Of a stretch of DNA of 64,000 nt, positions 1 through 9,172 are shown piece by piece. Where the stretch lies: NCBI RefSeq assembly GCF_003386535.1, contig NZ_QTTN01000007.1, positions 157,837 to 221,836 of the forward strand, written 5' to 3'. Below the pieces are notes generated by a model, which was given only the letters and a program-made list of their open reading frames with translations, was not told where the DNA came from and searched no databases. Position numbers and translations under genes: made by a program. Numbering within the stretch: the stretch's first letter is position 1; each line of letters begins with the position of its first letter. This DNA comes from Paenibacillus taihuensis. Lineage in GTDB: Bacteria; Bacillota; Bacilli; Paenibacillales; Paenibacillaceae.

Positions 1-612
1 ATCCGCGTGCGAGATCGCGGTAATGAACGACACGCCATCCGCTCCTGCGTGAATGACCTGCCCAGCATTCGCAGCCGTTATACCGCCGATGCCGACGATC
101 GGGATGTGAATCCCGCTTCCTCGCATCTCTGTCAGCACCTGCAAACCGGAAGCAGCCTTCGCATCTTCCTTCGTTTGCGTGGAGAACAAGGGACCAACGC
201 CTAAGTAATCAGCGCCGGAGCAAATTGCCGCCCCGGCTTCGCCCATATTGTAAGCCGACACGCCAAGCAGCCGGCTGCCAATACGCTCGCGCACCGCGGA
301 TGCGCCTTCGTCCTCCTGCCCGACGTGTACGCCGTCAGCATCCACCGTAATCGCCAATTCCACATCATCATTGACGATAAAGGGTACATCGTGCCGCCGG
401 CACAGCTCGCGCATCCGATACGCAAGCTCCACCATCGGTTCGCCACTAAGCGCACCGGTCCCTTTTTCCCGAAACTGGAACAAGGTGATGCCGCCATCGA
501 TAGCCTCTCGGAGCACGTCCATCGGATCTTTCAGACAGTTGTTGCTGCCCATGATGAAATAAACTTGCAGCGCCTTCCGAATCGCCGCATCATGCCACTT
601 GAATTCGCTCAT
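1..612 (-). CDS. thiE: Thiamine-phosphate synthase (C-terminus cut by window edge)
   Basis: ThiE couples HMP-pyrophosphate to thiazole phosphate to give thiamine monophosphate. The reading frame stays open to the left edge, so the C-terminal end is missing. Translation begins [13 protein letters not shown] and shows the family features [47 protein letters not shown] and [11 protein letters not shown] (phosphate-binding glycine motif). The start ATG (612-610) overlaps the thiD stop in an ATGA, so thiE is the third gene of a translationally coupled thiM-thiD-thiE operon under the TPP riboswitch upstream of thiM. Identification is firm; only the end is unseen. Confidence 0.93.
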   Translation of the reverse strand, partial: MSEFKWHDAAIRKALQVYFIMGSNNCLKDPMDVLREAIDGGITLFQFREKGTGALSGEPMVELAYRMRELCRRHDVPFIVNDDVELAITVDADGVHVGQEDEGASAVRERIGSRLLGVSAYNMGEAGAAICSGADYLGVGPLFSTQTKEDAKAASGLQVLTEMRGSGIHIPIVGIGGITAANAGQVIHAGADGVSFITAISHAD

Positions 613-1421
613 CGGCTGCTCCTCCGTTCCCGGTACGCCCAATGATTCGTCGGGCCATGCCCAAGTCCTAGGTGCAGCGAGTCTTCAATCGCCGCTTGAA
701 TGAACGCTTTGGCAACGGGCACTGCTTCCAGTACCGAGTGCCCTTTTGCCAGCTCTGCCGTGATTGCCGCTGCGAATGTACAGCCCGTGCCATGCGTGTG
801 CCGCGTCTCTTGGCGCTCGCTGCGGAACTCATAGAAATCGCGCCCGTCATAGAGCAGGTCGACAATTTCATCTGCTCCCGCAGGATCATGCCCGCCTTTC
901 ATCACGACATGCTTCGCACCGTATGCAGCCAGCTTCCTCGCCGCCTCCTTACGATCCTCCATCGTCACGATCTGCATATCTGTCAATATTTCCGCTTCCG
1001 GTATATTCGGTGTCACCACATAAGCAAGCGGCAGCAGGGATTGCTTCAGAGCGCGAATCGACTCGTTAAGCAGCAGCGCTGCACCGCCTTTGGCGATCAT
1101 CACCGGATCGACGACGACCTTCTCCCACTTGTACTGCTGCAGCTTCTCCGCTACGCAGACGATGATTTCGCTGGAGAAGAGCATTCCGGTCTTCACGGCG
1201 TCAGCGCCAAGATCCTCGCCGATCGCATCGATCTGCTGCGCCACTGCCTCTGTCGACAATGGATAAATACCATGAACGCCTAGTGTGTTCTGGGCTGTCA
1301 CTGCTGTAATCGCCGACATCCCGAAGGCGCGAAGCTCCTGAAATGTCTTGAGGTCGGCTTGAATTCCCGCGCCGCCTCCGCTGTCTGAACCTGCTATCGT
1401 TAATGCGCGTGCTATTGTCAT
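609..1421 (-). CDS. thiD: Hydroxymethylpyrimidine/phosphomethylpyrimidine kinase
   Basis: ThiD phosphorylates HMP twice to HMP-pyrophosphate, the pyrimidine precursor used by ThiE. The 270-residue protein starts with the ribokinase-fold signature [21 protein letters not shown] (quoted in part: [16 protein letters not shown]) and has [21 protein letters not shown] and the C-terminal anion-hole motif [12 protein letters not shown]. Length is normal for the family. It overlaps thiM at its start and thiE at its end by 4 bp each (ATGA junctions), which indicates translational coupling. Confidence 0.95.
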   Translation of the reverse strand: MTIARALTIAGSDSGGGAGIQADLKTFQELRAFGMSAITAVTAQNTLGVHGIYPLSTEAVAQQIDAIGEDLGADAVKTGMLFSSEIIVCVAEKLQQYKWEKVVVDPVMIAKGGAALLLNESIRALKQSLLPLAYVVTPNIPEAEILTDMQIVTMEDRKEAARKLAAYGAKHVVMKGGHDPAGADEIVDLLYDGRDFYEFRSERQETRHTHGTGCTFAAAITAELAKGHSVLEAVPVAKAFIQAAIEDSLHLGLGHGPTNHWAYRERRSSR

Positions 1422-2239
1422 ACGTTCACTCGTTCTGCTTGGCCAAGGCGTTCAATGTCTGCTTCCGTCACGCGAGCCAGCTGATTCAGGAACTCGATCT
1501 GGAAGCTGCCTGGTCCTTGCTCCGCGGTCTTCGCAGCAGCGATCTCCGCCGCAACGCCATACACGACAAGCGCCGCTGTCGCTGCTTTTACGAAATCAGG
1601 CTCTACCGCAGCGAAAGCCCCAATCACAGATGTGAGCAAGCAGCCAGTTCCCGTAACGCGCGTCAGAATCGCATCACCGTTGCGCACTACGCAAGCTCCT
1701 GAGCGATCGGCGATCACATCTTCTTTGCCCGTGATGACGACAACGCAGTTCAATTGTTCCGCCGCCAGCTTCGCAAGCTCCAGCACGTCGCCGTTTCCTT
1801 CGCCAGCATCCACGCCTTTGATGCTCCATTCGCGGCCGACCACATTCGCGATTTCAGCTGCGTTCCCGCGAATAATATCGACGCGCAGTGTATTCATAAG
1901 ATCTCTAGCCGTATCCGTACGGAACGCTGTTGCGCCAGCACCAACCGGATCGAACACAACCGGTACTCCGCTAGCATTCGCAGAAGCACCTGCCAGCTTC
2001 ATCGCTTCAATCTCCGTACTGTTCAACGTGCCGATATTCAGCACGAGCGCGCCTGAAATCCGCGCTACATCTGCCGCTTCCTCTTTGGCGTACGCCATAA
2101 TCGGCGACGCGCCGAGCGCGAGCAGCCCGTTCGCCGTAAAGTTGGTCACGACCACATTCGTAATGTTGTGGACGAGCGGGTTCACTTGCTTCATTTTCGA
2201 CCAAATCTGTACCACTTCTTGATTATTCATCTGCTGCAC
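1418..2239 (-). CDS. thiM: Hydroxyethylthiazole kinase
   Basis: ThiM phosphorylates the thiazole alcohol, so this operon is of the salvage type (thiM, thiD, thiE, no thiazole synthesis genes visible). The protein has [20 protein letters not shown] at the N-terminus, [18 protein letters not shown] and [17 protein letters not shown] near the C-terminus, all typical of the family. The first possible start is a GTG at 2239; an ATG three codons in (2230) has the better-placed GGGAG site. It is the first gene after the TPP riboswitch and terminator. Confidence 0.95.
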   Translation of the reverse strand: MQQMNNQEVVQIWSKMKQVNPLVHNITNVVVTNFTANGLLALGASPIMAYAKEEAADVARISGALVLNIGTLNSTEIEAMKLAGASANASGVPVVFDPVGAGATAFRTDTARDLMNTLRVDIIRGNAAEIANVVGREWSIKGVDAGEGNGDVLELAKLAAEQLNCVVVITGKEDVIADRSGACVVRNGDAILTRVTGTGCLLTSVIGAFAAVEPDFVKAATAALVVYGVAAEIAAAKTAEQGPGSFQIEFLNQLARVTEADIERLGQAERVNV

Positions 2240-2281
2240 GTCTCCCTCTCATGATCAAGATTCAAACCCGTTTGGAGCAAC

Positions 2282-2327
2282 AAAAAAACGCCCCGCCTAC
2301 GACAAATCGGTCGCAGGCAGAGCGTTT
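2282..2327 (-). terminator. Riboswitch-controlled intrinsic terminator before thiM
   Basis: On the minus strand an imperfect 16-bp stem (arms 2288-2303 and 2311-2325) is followed by seven Ts (2288-2282). It lies directly after the TPP aptamer and about 40 bp before thiM, which fits riboswitch-controlled transcription termination. Confidence 0.85.
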
Positions 2328-2328
2328 A

Positions 2329-2445
2329 AATAAACGCACGCTAGTAGCAGTACTCTTCCTACGATGGCATTACCCAACAGGTTATACGGTCTACGACACC
2401 TTAGTCGTACTCTCAGCCTGCTTGCCGCAAGCTCCCGCGTTTATT
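2329..2445 (-). promoter_or_regulatory. TPP riboswitch (THI element)
   Basis: The minus strand carries the conserved THI-box words CTGAGAG, then GACCGTATAACCTG and GGGTAATGCCATCGTAGGAAG. The outer P1 helix is a perfect 9-bp pairing of 2437-2445 with 2329-2337. The 3' P1 strand (2329-2337) is also complementary to 2322-2328, at the base of the terminator, so aptamer and terminator folds can compete. It controls thiMDE: TPP binding is expected to stop transcription. Confidence 0.95.
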
Positions 2446-2553
2446 CAATTGTGACAAGTGTATTGTACAACTGTAGAAAATGCAACCATTAATTCTCATC
2501 TGCTTCAACCAGCAGCAAACCGCTTCATTCCATTTCAATCCGTTTCAAACGTT

Positions 2554-4437
2554 TCAATTCACTTTTACAAGCTGCCATTGCTGATTATTGCCGCCAGTGT
2601 CCGTGTATTGAATAACATCTCCGCCGTCGGAAGTCGATTGACCGCTGACATCCATCACTTTGCCGCTGTTCCGATTGACGAACTTATAATAACCGCCTGA
2701 CTGCACAGGCAGCCATTGCTGGTTCGTACCGCCGTTATCGGTGTACTGAATGACATTGCCGCCATCGGCAGTGGATTGCCCGCTAACATCCAGCACTTTG
2801 CCGCTGTTCCGATTCACGAGCTTATAATAGCCGCTGCCTGTGCTCACAAACTGCCATTGCTGATTATATCCGCTATTATCGGTCCACTGGATGACATCTG
2901 CGCCATCAGATGTCGAGCCTTGGGACACGTCCATTAGTTTGCCGCTATTACGGTTCACCAGCTTATAATATCCCGTAGTATCAATGCCGCTCGATATGCC
3001 GTCTACCCCCGTAATGACGAAGGTGCTGACAGAGCCTGCAGGCAATGTCACGCTAAATTGCTTATTCGACAACGTGAGGCCGGATAATGCGGCATTGTTC
3101 TCTGTCGAGCTTGTGCGAGTGCCTGTCAGCGTACCGGAAACGGTTGCAAATTGAGACAGGTCATACGTAATCGTATTGGAAGACGCAGAATCGTTCATGC
3201 CGACGATAATTAGCTTCTTCCCTACGCTGTCATAGGCTGCGATGGAGTCGCCGTTGTTGATATCGAGCATTTTGTAGCCGGGACGAATATATTTGCTCCA
3301 CTGGCCCATCGTGTAATACTTCCGCGTCACCGAGTAAACAGAACGGTCACCGCTTGGATTGTTGAGATCCGTCTCGAGCATTCCCCAGCCGCTGCCTGCT
3401 GTTTCGACCACTTGCCAATAGACCCAGGCACTGTTCTTCATGTACTTGATATCCCACAGAATATTACGAGACATCGTAAGTCCAGTCGAATCGCCGTCAC
3501 CATGCTCGGAGTTCCAAATCCGTTTACCGCCAGCCGCGGTATTCAAGCCGACACGGTCACTGCCGCCGTACGTATGGGAGTTGAATTGCACCATCTTCGC
3601 TCTGGTCGCTGCCGAGAAGCTGTTAATCGTATCACGAGCAAGATCGATGCTCGTTTCTTCCGGTCCGCTGATACCTGTAGAGAGCCCCTTCGAAGCAAGT
3701 GAATCATACAGATAGCCGATCATAACCTGCTGATTCGCCGGGTACATCCGGTTGCCTTCTTGCCGATTCCCATAGTACCAATAATCGGAGCTTGGCTCGT
3801 TAACCGGCGATAGCGTACGGAAGTCGATGCCCCAATTGTCATGGAACTGTTTCACAACAGCCGTGAGGTAATCGGCAAAATCATCATACATGTCATCCTT
3901 CAAGTTCTCCGCAGCATTGACGCCGCCAGTTACACTGCCGCTCTTCGTCATCCACCAAGGCGGCGAATTCGCGAATGCTTCCGCAATGAACTCGCTCGAG
4001 GCGATACGCGATTTCGCTGCATTCAGAATCCATCGTTGATTCGCGTCACTATTCCAGTCATACGAAGCTGCCGCAGACGCCTTATATCCCGGCACGCGCG
4101 CGCGATACTCCATATTGTTCGGGTAAGCGGGATTCTCGCCGCCGCCAATGTTGTACCGGACGATGTTCATACCGAGTCCGCCGCTTGCGCTAAACAGCTT
4201 GTTCGCATAATCATTGCGCACCGAATCAGGCGCTCCGCCGATAACATTCGCCCACCAAGCGAGAGACGTCCCCCAGCCTTCCCAGGTCTGGTACTGGACA
4301 CTCGGGTTCACGACAGCGGTGTAGCTTGCTGCACTGGCTTCTTTGGCAGGCTGCCATTTGCTGCCCGGCAAGCCAAAGGAGAAAATTAGAAGCATACAAC
4401 TCATGATAAGCCCCAGCCTCCTTAAAGAATGAATCAT
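2554..4437 (-). CDS. Secreted GH30 glycanase (endo-beta-1,6-galactanase-like) with ricin-type repeats
   Basis: A 627-residue secreted enzyme starting at ATG 4437 (GGAG nine bases upstream; a GTG at 4458 is also in frame). Residues ~2-36 form a signal peptide. The TIM-barrel domain opens with YQTWEGWGTSLAWWANVIGG, the pattern of GH30 subfamily 5-like beta-1,6-galactanases. The acid/base is the Glu in SPVNEPSSD and the nucleophile the Glu in IWNSEHGDGDS. A beta-sandwich follows the barrel. The C-terminus has three near-identical ricin B/CBM13-like repeats, each with YYKLVNRNSGK, a DV step and NQQW, joined by short linkers. Substrate is inferred from family resemblance only; arabinogalactan side chains are a reasonable guess. 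It stands alone. Confidence 0.85.
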   Translation of the reverse strand: MIHSLRRLGLIMSCMLLIFSFGLPGSKWQPAKEASAASYTAVVNPSVQYQTWEGWGTSLAWWANVIGGAPDSVRNDYANKLFSASGGLGMNIVRYNIGGGENPAYPNNMEYRARVPGYKASAAASYDWNSDANQRWILNAAKSRIASSEFIAEAFANSPPWWMTKSGSVTGGVNAAENLKDDMYDDFADYLTAVVKQFHDNWGIDFRTLSPVNEPSSDYWYYGNRQEGNRMYPANQQVMIGYLYDSLASKGLSTGISGPEETSIDLARDTINSFSAATRAKMVQFNSHTYGGSDRVGLNTAAGGKRIWNSEHGDGDSTGLTMSRNILWDIKYMKNSAWVYWQVVETAGSGWGMLETDLNNPSGDRSVYSVTRKYYTMGQWSKYIRPGYKMLDINNGDSIAAYDSVGKKLIIVGMNDSASSNTITYDLSQFATVSGTLTGTRTSSTENNAALSGLTLSNKQFSVTLPAGSVSTFVITGVDGISSGIDTTGYYKLVNRNSGKLMDVSQGSTSDGADVIQWTDNSGYNQQWQFVSTGSGYYKLVNRNSGKVLDVSGQSTADGGNVIQYTDNGGTNQQWLPVQSGGYYKFVNRNSGKVMDVSGQSTSDGGDVIQYTDTGGNNQQWQLVKVN

Positions 4438-4552
4438 CAATTCACGCTCCGTTTCCACATGGATTGTAAGCGCTCGCGGTCGTGCAACCTATTCCGCTGA
4501 CAGCACTTCTACCCATATTTACGAATGAAGCAGTGAATTCATGTCCAACACC

Positions 4553-5749
4553 CTATGCGCTTTGACTCTTCTGTTTCGCAAATGCGAACTTGAACGTTGT
4601 TCCCTTCTCACCGCTGTCAATGCTGATCTCGGCTCCATGTCTCCGCGCGATGTCATAGCAAATGGATAAGCCAAGGCCTGTTCCTTTCTCTTTCGTCGTA
4701 AGGAACGGCGTACCCAGCTGCGCAACGATTTCCGGCGGGATGCCGGGACCTTCATCTTTTACATAGAAGCCTATGCTCGCTTCATTCTCGAACATCTCCA
4801 CGACTACGGTGGTCCCTTTTTCGGACGCTTCCAGACTATTGCGCACCAGATTGATAAGCACTTGCTGAATCTCCTTCGAATTCAGTCGAACAGGCGTGAC
4901 CGACTTCTCGATAAATGATACCTTCTTCCCCATCATAAGCGCGTCTGCTTCCAATAAAGGCAGTATGAATCCTAATGTTTCGGCGAGGTCCTTCTCAAGC
5001 CTTTCAGCGGAATCATTCTGCTTCGATAGAGATAGGAAGTTGCCAATGATCTCATTCGCACGGTCCAGCTCGCTAATGATGAGCTTATAATAATTGTCAT
5101 TGTAAGTTTGATTGCGCTGCATCAGCTGCAAGAAGCCTCTTACGGTTGAGATCGGATTACGAACCTCATGGCTAATGCTGGCCGCCATCTGAGCCACGAG
5201 ACTGAATCGGTCCAGACGTTCCACTTCGCTGCGGAGCCTTGTCTGTTCCTCGATTTTCTCCGTAACGACATTCTCGAGATTTATTTTATCCAACTGCATC
5301 TCACGCTCTCGCAGGACATATCGCGTAATCTCTTCTGTTGTCGCCAGTACGCCAACCACTCGATCTTCCTTATTCAGAATCGGGATGGAATTCCAGACGG
5401 ATACCGTTCGGAATCCGTCTGGCCATACAAACTCAAGCACTTCATCCTGGACCTCTTCTCCATCTACGCCGGAACGCTGCATCGGCATTTCATGCGGCAG
5501 AAGCTCGATTCCGTCGCGAAACACCTTTACGCTTGGCGGCTTGAAGGATGAATGTGAGAAGAACCCTCCGGCTGGAATGCGCAGCATGCGAGACGCTTTA
5601 CGATTATGGATAATCGTTGTGCAGTGCGGATCTGTACCGATCGATACGCCACCTGGTGAGATCTCGAATAACTGCCAGAACTCTTCCGGGATATGATTAT
5701 ATTTGAAACTCCCATCATGTTCAGATTCATACGAATGGTTCATATACAA
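4553..5749 (-). CDS. Soluble PAS-domain sensor histidine kinase (sporulation-kinase type)
   Basis: The kinase has an N-terminal PAS domain (~residues 25-145), a short coiled linker, a HisKA domain with the phospho-acceptor His in SISHEVRNPISTVRGF, and an HATPase_c domain with NLVRNSLEASEKG (N box), DEGPGIP (G1) and GTGLGLSI (G2). No transmembrane segment is present, so the signal is cytosolic. The HisKA sequence with FLQLMQ resembles the Bacillus KinA-E/phosphorelay kinases, which have no adjacent response regulator; none is adjacent here. The start is uncertain: GTG 5758, TTG 5749 and ATG 5743 are all in frame, and AAGGAG sits eight bases before the TTG, which I chose. Confidence 0.87.
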   Translation of the reverse strand: MYMNHSYESEHDGSFKYNHIPEEFWQLFEISPGGVSIGTDPHCTTIIHNRKASRMLRIPAGGFFSHSSFKPPSVKVFRDGIELLPHEMPMQRSGVDGEEVQDEVLEFVWPDGFRTVSVWNSIPILNKEDRVVGVLATTEEITRYVLREREMQLDKINLENVVTEKIEEQTRLRSEVERLDRFSLVAQMAASISHEVRNPISTVRGFLQLMQRNQTYNDNYYKLIISELDRANEIIGNFLSLSKQNDSAERLEKDLAETLGFILPLLEADALMMGKKVSFIEKSVTPVRLNSKEIQQVLINLVRNSLEASEKGTTVVVEMFENEASIGFYVKDEGPGIPPEIVAQLGTPFLTTKEKGTGLGLSICYDIARRHGAEISIDSGEKGTTFKFAFAKQKSQSA

Positions 5750-5788
5750 TAAAAGCACTCCTTCTGAAAAGTTAAAGAATACGGGATC

Positions 5789-5836
5789 AAAAAAAGCCTA
5801 AACAAGAGCTCTAATCGAGGGCTCTTATTTAGGCTT
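5789..5836 (-). terminator. Intrinsic terminator after the DUF2294 gene
   Basis: A stem of about 16 bp (arms near 5794-5810 and 5820-5836) is followed on the minus strand by seven Ts. It sits between the DUF2294 gene and the downstream kinase, so the two are separate transcription units. Confidence 0.85.
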
Positions 5837-5870
5837 ATGTCCAGCGCTGTCTCTGTCTCATTAAGACCTA

Positions 5871-6575
5871 TTATGAACTTGGATGCAGGATGAGGACGAT
5901 GACCGATTTATCGAGATGGAAATCCCAGTCCACGAATACATCTACAACACCTGCATTTAACATCTTGCTGAATCGATTGTTCCGGTGAAGATGGCCTTTC
6001 TCTAAATTGCGTTTAGCCAGCTTCAGCGTTTCTTCTTGTCCAATCCGGATCAATTCTTTTTCGATGCTGATGAGAATTCCGTTTCGTATGACCAGAATGG
6101 TCCGGTCATTGATTTTGTACGAATAAGTTTTCTCAGGTTTCTTCTCCACGTTATGGCTGATTAGATCAATCTCTTGGTGAAGCTCCTCCTGGCCCGCATA
6201 CGTTTCGTGCACGTTAACTGAGTGAGGATGCTCGTCATCGCAATCTATGCCAACCATAATTCCGGATTGATTGTGCAAGCCCCAATCATAATAGAACTCC
6301 TGGATATTGAGACCCGTTAGCAGCAATATATAAGCTTTCATTTCTGGAAATAACGACTTCATTAACAAATCTCTCGTACTCTGAATCGAATAGATCTGAT
6401 CTTGTTGAAGTAAAATCTTTTCCGTTGGTGAAAGAAAATTACGAAGATAAATGACCACGAAAGGTCGGTTTACGCTGACGTAGATGGACTGCGGTCCTTT
6501 GCCGAATGCATCGCGCAGCAATCTGCCGATGTGGCTTGTAAGCTCGTTCTGAACTTGTTTGTCGTTAGCTTCCAT
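5871..6575 (-). CDS. DUF2294/MpsC-family protein with two tandem domain copies
   Basis: The first ~120 residues match DUF2294 (MpsC family): IGRLLRDAFGKGPQSIYVSV, FLSPTEKIL and EMKAYILLLTGLNIQEFYYD. Residues ~140-234 repeat the same layout: a Y-hydrophobic strand, NGILISIEKELI, a helical stretch, then MLNAGVVDVFVDWDFH and a final strand, so the protein is an internal duplication. Family members are usually single-domain (~120 residues). MpsC was named from a Na+-translocating membrane-potential system; the function of soluble Bacillales homologues is not established. The ATG at 6575 was preferred over a GTG at 6584. A 14-codon ORF with its own GGAG overlaps the start in another frame and might couple translation. 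Confidence 0.78.
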   Translation of the reverse strand: MEANDKQVQNELTSHIGRLLRDAFGKGPQSIYVSVNRPFVVIYLRNFLSPTEKILLQQDQIYSIQSTRDLLMKSLFPEMKAYILLLTGLNIQEFYYDWGLHNQSGIMVGIDCDDEHPHSVNVHETYAGQEELHQEIDLISHNVEKKPEKTYSYKINDRTILVIRNGILISIEKELIRIGQEETLKLAKRNLEKGHLHRNNRFSKMLNAGVVDVFVDWDFHLDKSVIVLILHPSS

Positions 6576-6708
6576 AAGGTTCACTCTTATCTGGAGGCAG
6601 CAGCATCATATCTCCTACCCTACCTGTATTTTAATAAGTCTTTGCAATTTAGACAACCTTTCTTCACAATTATCTATATTTTTCTCCTTTCCTATTCATG
6701 GGTATAGA

Positions 6709-6738
6709 ACAAAAGCCACATCCGAATTGGATGTGGCT
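6709..6738 (-). terminator. Intrinsic terminator of the glucan operon
   Basis: The arms 6715-6723 and 6729-6737 form a 9-bp GC-rich stem, followed on the minus strand by TTTTGTTC. It lies 20 bp after the stop of the nucleotidyltransferase-mutase gene. Confidence 0.85.
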
Positions 6739-6757
6739 TCCCTCGATATTCCTAATT

Positions 6758-9172
6758 CTAGCTGCTGCGGTACTTCCGAATCTTATCCGCATAAGAAGCG
6801 GCCATCTGCTTCGCCGCAAGCTGCGACTCCGCATTTGCATATACTTGGAAAATTGGCTTCTCATTATCTGGGAGAATGAGCGTCCAGCCTTCTTCGTGGA
6901 AGATCTTGATGCCGTCGATGAGCTCAACGTGCTTGCCTTTCGTCTCCTGCATCAAATGCCGCATTACCTTCCCTTTCTCGGACCATGGGCAATCGACTTT
7001 CTCCTTCAGCAGCGCAAAAGCCGGAATCGTCTGAATCAGCTCGGACAGCGACACACCCATGAATGCCATGATCTCCATCAAGCGAACAAGTGTATAAATG
7101 CCGTCAAGATAGACGTGGAAGCCGTTATGCTGGCAGCTCTCCAGAATGGACCGTATGTCCGATTTGGTACGCATCACCTTGCGGTTGCTCTGCGTGACCA
7201 TCAGCTCGGCAATGTCCGGGAAATGAACCGGTACATGAATGACTTCATCCTTCGAGGCTTGCAATTGAATGCGCATTTGCAGCATATGCGTAAGCTCATC
7301 CGAGATGACCTCGCCAAGCTCCGTCACCAGTTGGATCCGCTGCCCGTTCGTGTCGAGCATCATTCCAAAATCAGCGCCATTGTCACGTACCCAGTGTGCC
7401 AGTTCCGACGGCTCCGTAATGACGCCGTTCAACTGAATAACGCGGCAGCCCAGCTCTTGCAGAAACTCCGGCAGCACATTATTCAAGTTGTGACCATTGT
7501 ACACCGTGACCACTTTATAGGAATGGCTTTCGATGATTTGGGTGTCGACCGATTCAAGCAGATCCCGGCGATATAAGCGGCCCACTGCAGGGCAAGTGCG
7601 CTTTCGGCCGACCTCGCTTGGCTTGATGATGCGCTGATCCTCCTGGAAGTAGGCATTCTCGAGTTTGCGCTCCATCGCTTTCGTAATCGGCAGCCCCTGC
7701 TCATCCAGAAACTCGATGACCGCTTGCTCTTCGCCGTCTTCCTCTGTCATCCGAATATAGATACCCGCCGTGCAATCAAGGTGGCATGCCGCATAACGGG
7801 TGATCGAAGAAGTAACCGCGCCAAAATGGTACGTGTTGATGCCCGCTGCATGAAGTCCTGCCGCGAACGCTTCCGCCATTAACTCGGCGAAAGGCGCCGC
7901 GTCATGTCCGATGCCGACTGTAACGCCCATCGGAAGCGCCGTGCTTAGCGCCATCGACAGCCGATTGACGAAGCTGGTCGTCATCTGGACGTTGCATGCC
8001 CCTTTGACGCCGAACTCTCCGAAGATCGTCTTCGTCGCGTGCTCGCCCCAGATGAGCGAGTGCTTCAATACGGCATTGTCTTCGACTGACTTGTTCGGGA
8101 ACATCTTGACACCGGAACCAACGACGCTGTGCACACCGACCACGCAATTATCGCCGAGCACGGCTTCTTCATTGATCGAAGCGCCGTACCGGCTAATGAC
8201 ATTGCGGCACAGCGTTGCGCCCTTCACTTCCACGTTGTTATCCAGCATATTGTGCTTCCAGAGCACCGTTCTCTCGACGGATGCACGATCCAAAATCATC
8301 GACCCGCCGCCAACAACGGTGTACTCTCCGATGATGGCATGCTTGCCGATTACGCTGCGCTCCCCGATATAAGCAGGTCCGACAATCGAAGCGGTCGGAT
8401 CGATCTTCGCACGGTCGCCAGCCCATACGCCAGGCGCGATTTCACGGCCAGGCAGCTCGATCGCGACTTTGCCCTCCAGCATATCGAATTGCGTCTGGCG
8501 GTATTGCGTCAGGTTGCCGATATCCGACCAATAACCATCTGCCACATAGCCGTACATCGGACGGTTATTCTTCATCAGCATCGGGAACAAATCTTTGCTG
8601 AAGTCGAACTCCTGATTCTTCTCGGAGTATTGGAATACCTCGGTCTCAAGAATGTAGATGCCCGTGTTGACCGTGTCGCTGAACACTTCGCCCCAGCTCG
8701 GCTTCTCCAGGAAACGATTGATGCGGCCATTCTCATCCGTCATCACAACGCCGAATTCAAGCGGGCTGTCGACCTGCGTCAGGACGAGCGTCGCAACCGA
8801 GCCCTTCTCCTGGTGATAGTTAATTGCACGAGTCAGATCGAAATCCGTGAGCGCATCGCCGCTGATGACGATGAACGTTTCATCCAGAAACTGTTCTGCA
8901 TTCTTCACGCTGCCGGCTGTGCCGAGCGGGCTTTGCTCCTCGAAATAGTGAAGACGGACGCCGAAATCCGATCCATCGTCAAAATAATTCCGAATCGCTT
9001 CTGGAATATACTGCACCGTAACCGCAATGTCGGTAATGCCATGCTTCTTCAGCAGCGCGATCGTATATTCCATGACCGGACGGTCCAAGAGAGGAACCAT
9101 AGGTTTTGGGGTATTGCTCGTTAAGGGACGAAGACGGTTTCCTTTTCCACCAGCCATTATGACAGCTTTCAT
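6758..9172 (-). CDS. Sugar nucleotidyltransferase fused to a catalytically degenerate phosphohexomutase
   Basis: The 804-residue protein has three parts. Residues 1-235 are a nucleotidyltransferase with [13 protein letters not shown], the lysine in NTPKPMVPL and [11 protein letters not shown]. Residues ~250-375 form a left-handed beta-helix of hexapeptide repeats. Residues ~385-804 resemble a phosphoglucomutase/phosphomannomutase. The mutase part lacks both catalytic loops: the phosphoserine loop TASHNP is replaced by IRMTEEDG (residues 473-480), and the metal loop DGDGDR by DTNGQR (607-612). The first domain should make an NDP-sugar, while the mutase part is probably structural or regulatory. 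The start ATG overlaps the stop of the GH57-GT4 gene (ATGA), implying coupled synthesis. Similar fusions exist in cyanobacteria and Firmicutes. Confidence 0.88.
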   Translation of the reverse strand: MKAVIMAGGKGNRLRPLTSNTPKPMVPLLDRPVMEYTIALLKKHGITDIAVTVQYIPEAIRNYFDDGSDFGVRLHYFEEQSPLGTAGSVKNAEQFLDETFIVISGDALTDFDLTRAINYHQEKGSVATLVLTQVDSPLEFGVVMTDENGRINRFLEKPSWGEVFSDTVNTGIYILETEVFQYSEKNQEFDFSKDLFPMLMKNNRPMYGYVADGYWSDIGNLTQYRQTQFDMLEGKVAIELPGREIAPGVWAGDRAKIDPTASIVGPAYIGERSVIGKHAIIGEYTVVGGGSMILDRASVERTVLWKHNMLDNNVEVKGATLCRNVISRYGASINEEAVLGDNCVVGVHSVVGSGVKMFPNKSVEDNAVLKHSLIWGEHATKTIFGEFGVKGACNVQMTTSFVNRLSMALSTALPMGVTVGIGHDAAPFAELMAEAFAAGLHAAGINTYHFGAVTSSITRYAACHLDCTAGIYIRMTEEDGEEQAVIEFLDEQGLPITKAMERKLENAYFQEDQRIIKPSEVGRKRTCPAVGRLYRRDLLESVDTQIIESHSYKVVTVYNGHNLNNVLPEFLQELGCRVIQLNGVITEPSELAHWVRDNGADFGMMLDTNGQRIQLVTELGEVISDELTHMLQMRIQLQASKDEVIHVPVHFPDIAELMVTQSNRKVMRTKSDIRSILESCQHNGFHVYLDGIYTLVRLMEIMAFMGVSLSELIQTIPAFALLKEKVDCPWSEKGKVMRHLMQETKGKHVELIDGIKIFHEEGWTLILPDNEKPIFQVYANAESQLAAKQMAASYADKIRKYRSS

